Assembly (NCBI GenBank): GCA_036397975.1
Contig: DASWHW010000052.1
Location: forward strand, 1-34,361
Origin: SZUA-287 sp036397975
Lineage (GTDB): Bacteria > Bacteroidota > Ignavibacteria > UBA10030 > UBA6906
Length of the DNA stretch: 34,361 nucleotides
Direction of reading: 5' to 3'
In this document: positions 8,987 through 15,563 of the stretch, in pieces
How positions within the stretch are numbered: position 1 is the stretch's first letter
Layout: the number at the start of each line of letters is the position of its first letter
Made by a program: the position numbers and the translations under genes
The notes under the pieces: generated by a model
Database searches by the model: none
What the model was told of the DNA's origin: nothing
Seen by the model: the letters and a program-made list of their open reading frames with translations, nothing else

Positions 8987-9381
8987 TGAACAGCAATAAG
9001 CAAATACCCGCTGGAACAAAATGGGGTGATATCGTCGGATACTCACGGGCCACAAGAAGCGGAAACACGATCGAGGTTTCCGGAACGGCAGCGGTGAATG
9101 AGAAAGGCGATGTCGTGAGCATCGGCGATCCTTATGAGCAAACCCGATTCATACTCACGAAGATCAAAAAGGCGATTGAGGACCTCGGCGGCTCGATAAC
9201 GGATGTTGTTCGTACACGGATTTTTGTGACAGATATATCCCGCTGGGAGGAGGTGGGGCGAGCGCACGGTGAGTTCTTCGGCCACGTCAAGCCTGCAACG
9301 TCTATGGTTGAGGTCCGCGCTTTGATAACCCCCGACATGATGGTCGAAATAGAAGCGACCGCCATTATCAGCAGGCAATAG
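8986..9381 (+). CDS. Rid (YjgF/YER057c/UK114) family protein lacking the RidA arginine
   Basis: This 131-residue protein has the Rid fold pattern: VSGTAAVNEKGDVV, DPYEQTRFILTKIKKAIEDLGGS, VVRTRIFVTDISRWEEVG and a C-terminal VEIEATAII. Classical RidA deaminates reactive enamine/imine intermediates using an arginine in a PARS-type motif. Here the equivalent position is PATS (T105), so the enzyme belongs to a Rid subgroup for which imine deaminase activity should not be assumed. Many such members are uncharacterised. Its ATG overlaps the TGA of the AMP nucleosidase gene (TGATG), implying translational coupling and a possible role in clearing a reactive by-product in nucleotide or amine metabolism. 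That role is inference from position. Confidence 0.88.
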   Translation: MNSNKQIPAGTKWGDIVGYSRATRSGNTIEVSGTAAVNEKGDVVSIGDPYEQTRFILTKIKKAIEDLGGSITDVVRTRIFVTDISRWEEVGRAHGEFFGHVKPATSMVEVRALITPDMMVEIEATAIISRQ

Positions 9382-9408
9382 TATATCCGATAACGATCTG
9401 AGGTAGAA

Positions 9409-10083
9409 ATGTTTCTCGCTCACTTCGGAGTTGCATTTGCAGCAAAGAAAGTCGCGCCGAAGGCTTCCCTGGGGACTCTTTTCATTGCAGGCCAGCTTGT
9501 GGATCTGCTCTGGCCTTTGTTCCTTTTTCTTGGTTGGGAAGTAGTGGAGATCGATCCGGGGAACACTGCCGTTACTCCACTTAATTTCTTGTACTATCCG
9601 TTTACACACAGTCTGCTCGGTAGCATTCTGTGGGCGGCGCTTTTGGTTCTCCTTTATAAGACTGTGAAAGGTAACACCCGGACTGCGGTCATCCTTGGCG
9701 GAGTGGTGATGAGCCATTGGTTTCTGGATGTTCTCAGTCACCGACCCGACTTACCGCTCTATCCTGGCAGCGACATTTATCTCGGGCTCGGGTTATGGAA
9801 TTTTATTGGCGGGACCCTTTTTGTTGAAGCAGGATTCTTTTTTGGAGGACTGGCGCTGTATCTGCAAACAACGCAGCCGAAAGATTCACGCGGTAAAATT
9901 GTTCTCTGGAGTTTCATCGTCTTCATTTGCTTCATCTATCTCCTGAATCTTCTGGGTCCTCCTCCCCCCAGCGCGGAGGCAATCCCGATTGCAGGCCTTG
10001 CGATGTGGATTCTTATTGCGTGGGGATACTGGATTGATCGCACGCGGGAACTCCGCACCGGTGCAACGGGTTCACAAAGGTGA
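9409..10083 (+). CDS. Polytopic membrane protein resembling the YdjM-type metal-dependent hydrolase family
   Basis: This 224-residue protein has about five hydrophobic segments and the scattered His/Asp pattern of the YdjM/LexA-binding inner-membrane hydrolase-like family: H5 in LAHFG, D32 in GQLVDLLWP, H67 in PFTHSLLGS, H103 and D107 in SHWFLDVLSHRPDLPL, and H111. The activity of this family is largely unknown. GAGGT precedes the ATG at short spacing and only 27 bases separate it from the Rid gene, so it is likely the last gene of the amn-Rid operon. It has no recognisable terminator in the 100 bases that follow. Confidence 0.72.
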   Translation: MFLAHFGVAFAAKKVAPKASLGTLFIAGQLVDLLWPLFLFLGWEVVEIDPGNTAVTPLNFLYYPFTHSLLGSILWAALLVLLYKTVKGNTRTAVILGGVVMSHWFLDVLSHRPDLPLYPGSDIYLGLGLWNFIGGTLFVEAGFFFGGLALYLQTTQPKDSRGKIVLWSFIVFICFIYLLNLLGPPPPSAEAIPIAGLAMWILIAWGYWIDRTRELRTGATGSQR

Positions 10084-10184
10084 AACATCCGAATTCGCAT
10101 CTTATGTATGTGACGCTTTCGTGATGAAATGGTGAGACGGGTTTCGTACACTATCATATCGATTGAACATTAAGGAAGGGAAGT

Positions 10185-10718
10185 ATGAAAAAGTTAGCAA
10201 CGGGACTGATATTTCTCACCGTGTTTGCAGTTTCGGCTTGTTCGCCTGTCGAGGGAAAACAGGAAAAGAACCCTGCAAAACAGGTGACGGTTTTTTCAGT
10301 CGAAAAAAAAGGATTGGTTATGATCGATAAAGTGATTAAGTCAGAAGGCGAGTGGAAGGAACAACTCACACCTGAGCAATTCCGGATTTTGCGGCAAAAG
10401 GGAACTGAGCGCGCGTTCACAGGCGAGTATGTGGACAACCACGCGAAGGGAGTCTACAAGTGTGCCGCGTGTGGCAACGATCTCTTCACTTCCGATACGA
10501 AATTTGAGTCGGGGACTGGGTGGCCAAGTTACTACCAGCCCGTCGCAAAAGAAAATATTGCTGAAGAGGTGGACAACAGCTTCCTCATGAGGCGAACAGA
10601 AATTCTTTGCGCAAGATGCGATGGTCATTTAGGCCATGTGTTTGATGACGGTCCAAAGCCGACCGGACTCCGATACTGCATCAACTCCGCCGCGCTGAAG
10701 TTCGAAAAGGTAAAATAA
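10185..10718 (+). CDS. msrB: Peptide-methionine (R)-S-oxide reductase, predicted lipoprotein
   Basis: This enzyme reduces the R form of methionine sulfoxide in proteins. The 177-residue product starts with a lipoprotein signal (MKKLATGLIFLTVFAVSAC, lipobox Cys19) and a linker, then the MsrB domain. The structural zinc cysteine pairs are C93/C96 (KCAAC) and C142/C145 (CARC). The substrate-pocket motif is TGWPSYYQPV, followed by GHLGHVFDDGP. The catalytic Cys165 lies in RYCINSAAL. The lipobox implies an envelope location, presumably repairing oxidised exported proteins and fed by a periplasmic thiol reductant. AAGGAAGGGAAG precedes the ATG and a terminator follows, so it is probably a single-gene transcript, although no clear promoter is visible. 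Confidence 0.94.
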   Translation: MKKLATGLIFLTVFAVSACSPVEGKQEKNPAKQVTVFSVEKKGLVMIDKVIKSEGEWKEQLTPEQFRILRQKGTERAFTGEYVDNHAKGVYKCAACGNDLFTSDTKFESGTGWPSYYQPVAKENIAEEVDNSFLMRRTEILCARCDGHLGHVFDDGPKPTGLRYCINSAALKFEKVK

Positions 10719-10722
10719 GCCT

Positions 10723-10755
10723 AACGCCCGCCGCCAAAGCGGGCGTTTCCTTTCT
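10723..10755 (+). terminator. Rho-independent terminator after msrB
   Basis: AACGCCCGC pairs with GCGGGCGTT (10723-10731 with 10739-10747) around a 7-base loop, followed by a T/C-rich tail. It lies just after the msrB stop codon. Confidence 0.85.
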
Positions 10756-10765
10756 CTCCCTTCCG

Positions 10766-10794
10766 TTGATTGTCTGAACCCAATTACCTACAAT
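10766..10794 (+). promoter_or_regulatory. Candidate sigma70-type promoter for glycosyltransferase operon
   Basis: TTGATT (10766-10771) and TACAAT (10789-10794) are separated by exactly 17 bases, directly after the msrB terminator and 53 bases upstream of the proposed TTG start of the glycosyltransferase gene. Confidence 0.5.
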
Positions 10795-10846
10795 CATTCA
10801 ACAATTCTCGCCCGCGTACGTCCTTCATAAGGGAAAGAAACCCCTC

Positions 10847-11986
10847 TTGGGAAAAAAGCATGTGGCTGTCTTCAGCGTTTCTGCAGGTGCGGGACATGTC
10901 CGCGCGGCTGAATCGCTCGTTGCCGCCGCATCTAAGCTCGATATCCGCGCAACACATCACGACGTCATGGATATTGTTCCGCCCCTCTTCAAGAAAGTGT
11001 ACGCGGAATCGTATCTCACTCTTGTTACGAAGCACCCTGCGCTGTGGGGATATCTGTATTCAAAAACCGATTTAAGAAAAATTGATTCCGCATTGGACAA
11101 GCTGCGTCTGGCAGTCGAGCGGCTGAATACGCAGAAGCTCAAAGACATTCTCGCGGATGATCCTCCCGATTACATCATCTGCACGCACTTTCTCCCCGCA
11201 CAAATCTTTGCCCGTTGGCGACGGAAGAAACGTATGGCAACACCCGTGTGGGTCTGCATTACTGATTTTGACGTGCACATGCTCTGGGTGCATCATCACC
11301 TTACCGGCTACTGCACGGCGAGTGAAGAGGTCGCGTGGCGGTTAAAGAACAAAGGCATCGATGAAGCCGCAGTTGTGGTGACTGGCATTCCTGTGATGCC
11401 GGCATTTTCTTCTTCACCAGACAGAGCAGAGTGCGCCCGCGAATTGGAGATTCGTCCCAACCAAATGACCATCCTCCTGATGTCAGGCGGTGCGGGCGTT
11501 GGAGCGGTTCATAAGCTGGCCGAAAGGCTGCTTGCGGTTCCTCATGATTTTCAACTCATTGCAATAGCGGGAAGGAACAAGCGACTTCTCCAATCTCTCG
11601 GGGAGGTCGCGAGGAAGTATCCCGGGAGATTGAAACCGCTTGGGTTCACGACAAGCATTGAGCGGGTGATGGCCGCCTGTGACCTCGTGATCACCAAGTC
11701 GGGTGGGCTGACGACTTCAGAATGCCTGGCCATGGGGCTACCGATGATCGTCGTGTTTCCCATTCCCGGGCAGGAAGAGCGGAACGCAGATTACCTTCTG
11801 GAACATGGAGCCGCCATGAAGGCGTATGATGAGGCGGGGCTTGAGTTTCGCGTGCGGTCCCTTTTTGAGGATCCAAAGCTGTTGGAAACGATGCAAGCAA
11901 ACGCCCGTCGTCTCGGACGACCAACGGCAGCAACGGATGTACTAAATACCGTTCTCTCATTTAATAATTTCACAGATAAGACATGA
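10847..11986 (+). CDS. GT28/MGDG-synthase-like glycosyltransferase
   Basis: This 379-residue protein has the GT-B architecture of processive diacylglycerol glycosyltransferases and monogalactosyldiacylglycerol synthases, which transfer a sugar from a UDP-sugar to a lipid at the inner membrane. The N-terminal motif is SAGAGHVRAAESL (12-24). The central region has CTHFLPA, CITDFDVHMLWVHH and GIPV. The nucleotide-binding C-terminal half has MSGGAGVG (212-219), FTTSIERVMAACDLVITKSGG, TTSECLAMGLP and PGQEERNA (307-314). No ATG or GTG lies between the upstream in-frame stop and the conserved start, so TTG at 10847 preceded by AAGGGAAAG is the best start. It overlaps the next gene (ATGA). The product could be a glycolipid or lipid-sugar precursor; the acceptor cannot be told from sequence. 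Confidence 0.82.
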   Translation: MGKKHVAVFSVSAGAGHVRAAESLVAAASKLDIRATHHDVMDIVPPLFKKVYAESYLTLVTKHPALWGYLYSKTDLRKIDSALDKLRLAVERLNTQKLKDILADDPPDYIICTHFLPAQIFARWRRKKRMATPVWVCITDFDVHMLWVHHHLTGYCTASEEVAWRLKNKGIDEAAVVVTGIPVMPAFSSSPDRAECARELEIRPNQMTILLMSGGAGVGAVHKLAERLLAVPHDFQLIAIAGRNKRLLQSLGEVARKYPGRLKPLGFTTSIERVMAACDLVITKSGGLTTSECLAMGLPMIVVFPIPGQEERNADYLLEHGAAMKAYDEAGLEFRVRSLFEDPKLLETMQANARRLGRPTAATDVLNTVLSFNNFTDKT

Positions 11987-13359
11987 ACCGATTGATGATA
12001 GCGTTTCTTTCTCTTACTCCTTTTCTCAGCATGCTTGGACAAACGGATCCGGTATGGCGAACACTTTCCACCGCTCCGTTTATGAGTTCCTCAAGGATCG
12101 ACGATGTCACATTTGTCTCGGATGAAGTGGGATGGCTGGCCAATGGCCGGGGACAAATCTGGAAGACAACAAATGGTGGGGGCAATTGGGTGAAGGTGTT
12201 TGACAAGAACACTATCTACTTTCGAACCATTACGTTTTCAGATTCATTGCACGGTTACGCATTTAATCTGGGGACTGAGGAGTTCGGAGGTGCGACAGAT
12301 ACGAATATCGTCTATCAAACTTCAAACGGAGGAGTCACGTGGGCTGCCAACAATAATTTCTTTCCACAAAAGCCCCGGGGTCTTTGTGGTTCTCAGACAT
12401 TCGGCGACTCGATGATCTACGCCGTGGGAAGAGTCCGCGGTCCGGCTTTCTTTGTTCGCAGCACAGACGCAGGGCAATCGTGGCAGACGCGCGACATGAG
12501 TTGGTTCGCACACGGTTTGCTCGACGTGTTCTTCTGGTCCCCTGATTCCGGAATCGCCGTCGGTCATACGGGAACGGTCAACGAAACATCGATGGGCGTG
12601 GTTCTCTTTACAGCGAACCGCGGCGATAACTGGACAATGCTTCATACAACCAGCCAGCTCGGCGAATGGTGCTGGAAGATTGATTTCCCATCGCGCATGG
12701 TCGGCTATATTTCTCTCCAGCGAAACAGCGGCGCACCTGTGAATTTTCTAAAAACTACTGATGGTGGGTTCACATGGCAGGACAGGCAATTCAGCGATAG
12801 TGCGTACTACGTACAAGGGATCGGTTTCGCATCGGAAACAAGAGGATGGATTGGTGGCAACAGCAGCAAACCGACCTACGTTACAACTGACGGCGGTGAC
12901 ACATGGGCCCCACAGCCATTTGGTGTTCGCGTGAACAGGTTCTGGATGATCAATGACACCCTTGGTTACGCTGTTGGACAAACTGCGTACAAGTATTCGC
13001 GGACAATGGCAACGGACGTCGTGGAACGTCGAAGTCAGCCGAAGGATTTTGCACTCCTTGAGCTTTACCCGAATCCATTCAATTCTCAAACAACTATTCG
13101 CTATACGGTCACCGGTGGGTCGGACGATCCGGCGACACCGTTGCATATTTCCATTAAAGTGGTGGATCCGCTCGGGAGGGAAATATCCCAGTTGGTTGAG
13201 GAGTTCCATCGTGCGGGGACCTATTCAACAATCTACGATGCACGGGGGCTCGCAAGCGGTATTTATTTTGTGCGGATGCAGGTTTCTTCCGGAATCGACG
13301 GCTCACCAGTTCTGTCCGGAAAATATCTGGACATAAAAAAACTTGTTCTTCTAAAATAG
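11983..13359 (+). CDS. Secreted YCF48/BNR-repeat protein with T9SS sorting domain
   Basis: This 458-residue protein has a signal peptide (about 1-20). Its repeats of the form 'vgWl.g..g.iwkTtnGG.nW' (IWKTTNGGGNW, YQTSNGGVTW, VRSTDAGQSW, LKTTDGGFTW, YVTTDGGDTW) are typical of YCF48/BNR seven-bladed propellers. The C-terminal portion from about residue 350 is a T9SS sorting domain (LLELYPNPFNSQTTI, later VVDPLGREI and terminal KKLVLLK), so the protein is expected on or outside the outer membrane. Sialidase activity should not be assumed because propellers of this sort are mostly scaffolds and no sialidase catalytic set is visible. Its ATG overlaps the glycosyltransferase stop, and the receptor gene follows after 8 bases, so all three form one operon. 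Confidence 0.85.
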   Translation: MNRLMIAFLSLTPFLSMLGQTDPVWRTLSTAPFMSSSRIDDVTFVSDEVGWLANGRGQIWKTTNGGGNWVKVFDKNTIYFRTITFSDSLHGYAFNLGTEEFGGATDTNIVYQTSNGGVTWAANNNFFPQKPRGLCGSQTFGDSMIYAVGRVRGPAFFVRSTDAGQSWQTRDMSWFAHGLLDVFFWSPDSGIAVGHTGTVNETSMGVVLFTANRGDNWTMLHTTSQLGEWCWKIDFPSRMVGYISLQRNSGAPVNFLKTTDGGFTWQDRQFSDSAYYVQGIGFASETRGWIGGNSSKPTYVTTDGGDTWAPQPFGVRVNRFWMINDTLGYAVGQTAYKYSRTMATDVVERRSQPKDFALLELYPNPFNSQTTIRYTVTGGSDDPATPLHISIKVVDPLGREISQLVEEFHRAGTYSTIYDARGLASGIYFVRMQVSSGIDGSPVLSGKYLDIKKLVLLK

Positions 13360-13367
13360 GGAGTTCT

Positions 13368-15557
13368 ATGGGCATGTGGCGATTTTCGTATTGCGCGTTT
13401 ATTGTCATCGCGTCTGTTCTTCCCAACTGTCTTGCATCATCAGCGCAGAATGTTCCTGACACTCTTCGTTACACAATGGATGAAGTGGTGGTAACAGCCG
13501 ATCGGACAGAGGGCAGAATAATGAACGCAACTTCATCCATTTCCGTAATGCGAGCGACGGAACTCAAGACCATTCCTGCGGGAAAACTCTCCGATGTGTT
13601 TCAATTCGTCCCGGGTTTCACCGTTTCCTCGTTTGATGGTGTGGGAAGAAACCCCGCCCTGAATGCGCGGGGTTTTTTCGGAGGCGGAGAGGCAGAGTAT
13701 AATATCGTGCTTGTTGATGGGATGCCGCTGAATGATCTTGAGAACGGACTAGTCAACTGGAGTATGATTCCATTGCGGGATGTTCAGTCAATCGAGATTG
13801 TTCGTGGAGGCTCTTCACCGATGTACGGAGACGCCGCCCTTGGCGCTGTGATAAATATACTTACGGAGGGAGATTTATCGAGTCGATCGTCCCTGTCACT
13901 CGGTGGAGGAACACTCAAAAGTTTCAATGTTGGCGCGTCAACGGAAGGCTCCCTTGGCGATCGTCCGTATCGATTGAGCATCGCTCATGAGCAGACAAAC
14001 GGTTACCGATTACACAGCATGTGGAGGGGAACAAGCTTCGGAGGGATGATGACATTTCCTCTGTCCGAAAAATCCACCCTTGATTTGTCGACACAAAACC
14101 AATGGGTGAAATCCGAAGACCCCGGTCCTTTGACGGAAGGAGACGCTCGGCTCGACCCAACATCGGGAAGCGTGTTCTATAAAAATGATGGACGGGATGA
14201 ACGCCGACACAACACATCCGTGAACTACTCTCTTGCCATCGGAGACCACGGCGGATTCACAGGGCGGACGTCGTACCGTTATAAGAAGTCAGCCAATGTG
14301 CGTACTCTCGTCAATCCCCTTTTCTTTATCGATGGCGCAACAGGATCGCTCCTGGGGCTCGACCCAACGACTCTATTTGGGGACACCCAACTCAGGGAAA
14401 CGTCGTCGCGTCAAGTCGTCGGAGGGGTGCAGTACGAACACAGATTCCAATTCGGGACAATGACCGACAAGCTTCTTGGAGGTGTCGATGTCCAATGGGG
14501 TTCCCTCGGTTCAGAGTATTTTAGTTACTTTCAGGGAATGGAAAGTGATTTTGCGGCATCGTCTGGCATGCGCGGGTTGTTCCTCACATATGACGATGCC
14601 ACCCGATTCACGGATTCATTCTTCCTTAATAATGAATTCGCCTTTGACGAACGGTTTTCCGTGAACTTCGGGCTCCGATACGAGCGCATCGAATCGGACT
14701 TCAATCTGCGCCCATGTGCCTCCTGCAATCAGACCGATATCATTAGTCCGCCAAGTTCAGCGTGGAGTCCCAAAGTCGGGCTGAATCTTCTCCTGGCTCG
14801 AACGAGTGACTACGCTGGCAGTATTTATGCCTCATTCAACCGTTCGTTCAAAGCGGGGACGATTGATCAACTCTTTGACCAACGACTCACGCGTGTTGCC
14901 GCACAGTTCAACGGATCGATGACGACCACGGTAATTGCCTTTCCCCCCTTGGCGAATCCATTGTTGAAGCCTCAATTCGCATCAACATACGAGGTAGGGA
15001 CCTACCAACGATTGGCGTTGAACCAAAACCTGGCAGCGGAGCTTACGCTCGTCTTCTACCAGAGTGATCTCAAAGATGAGATTGATTTCGATATCGCTTC
15101 ACTCAGCTATCAGAATATCAATGAGAGCAGACATCGCGGGATTGAATCCGGGCTGAAGGTATTTGTACTACGAGGCTTCAATCTGTTTGCGAACTTTACT
15201 TGGTCGCAGGTTACGTTCCGGGCTGGTCAGTTTGTCGGAAATAAGTTGAAGGGCATACCGGAGTACGTATTCGCTGGCGGCATTTCGTTCACCCAGCCCA
15301 CCGGCGTTGGTGCAACTCTCACGCTCAGTTCATACCGCAACACCTTTCTCGATGATGAAAACACTGTACCGCTTTCTCCCTACACCATTCTCAGCGCAAG
15401 GATATCATACAACATTTCACCCGTGCTGATTACCCTTGATGTCGAAAATATTGCCGATAAAAAATACAGTTCAGCGGGATACACGTTGTTCGGGACGACC
15501 TATCTCTTTCCAGCTGCAGGGAGAGTTGTGCGGGGTGGGGTCTCAGTTGAATTGTAA
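13368..15557 (+). CDS. TonB-dependent outer-membrane receptor
   Basis: This 729-residue outer-membrane receptor uses TonB energy to import a ligand. A signal peptide (1-26) is followed by a TonB-box-like MDEVVVTADR (37-46). The plug domain (about 48-165) has ATELKTIPAGKLSDVFQFVPG, NARGF, VLVDGMPLND and VEIVRGGSSPMYGDAALGAVINI-type motifs (IEIVRGGSSPMYGD is visible). The remaining residues form a 22-strand barrel with alternating aromatic patterns to the C-terminus. A GGAG site precedes the ATG. The ligand cannot be deduced. The association with a secreted propeller protein and a glycosyltransferase is positional only. Its 3' end faces the DUF5916 gene with only 6 bases between stops and no terminator. 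Confidence 0.9.
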   Translation: MGMWRFSYCAFIVIASVLPNCLASSAQNVPDTLRYTMDEVVVTADRTEGRIMNATSSISVMRATELKTIPAGKLSDVFQFVPGFTVSSFDGVGRNPALNARGFFGGGEAEYNIVLVDGMPLNDLENGLVNWSMIPLRDVQSIEIVRGGSSPMYGDAALGAVINILTEGDLSSRSSLSLGGGTLKSFNVGASTEGSLGDRPYRLSIAHEQTNGYRLHSMWRGTSFGGMMTFPLSEKSTLDLSTQNQWVKSEDPGPLTEGDARLDPTSGSVFYKNDGRDERRHNTSVNYSLAIGDHGGFTGRTSYRYKKSANVRTLVNPLFFIDGATGSLLGLDPTTLFGDTQLRETSSRQVVGGVQYEHRFQFGTMTDKLLGGVDVQWGSLGSEYFSYFQGMESDFAASSGMRGLFLTYDDATRFTDSFFLNNEFAFDERFSVNFGLRYERIESDFNLRPCASCNQTDIISPPSSAWSPKVGLNLLLARTSDYAGSIYASFNRSFKAGTIDQLFDQRLTRVAAQFNGSMTTTVIAFPPLANPLLKPQFASTYEVGTYQRLALNQNLAAELTLVFYQSDLKDEIDFDIASLSYQNINESRHRGIESGLKVFVLRGFNLFANFTWSQVTFRAGQFVGNKLKGIPEYVFAGGISFTQPTGVGATLTLSSYRNTFLDDENTVPLSPYTILSARISYNISPVLITLDVENIADKKYSSAGYTLFGTTYLFPAAGRVVRGGVSVEL

Positions 15558-15563
15558 ACGAGC

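Noticed and set aside
9043..9741. 232-codon open frame on the minus strand
   Set aside because: It lies antisense across the Rid gene and the membrane protein gene, both of which have clear family motifs. The translation shows no recognisable pattern.
11983..13359. Sialidase annotation for the BNR-repeat protein
   Set aside because: Asp-box-like repeats alone do not imply sialidase. The catalytic arginine triad and other active-site residues cannot be assigned, so a YCF48-like propeller is the safer call.
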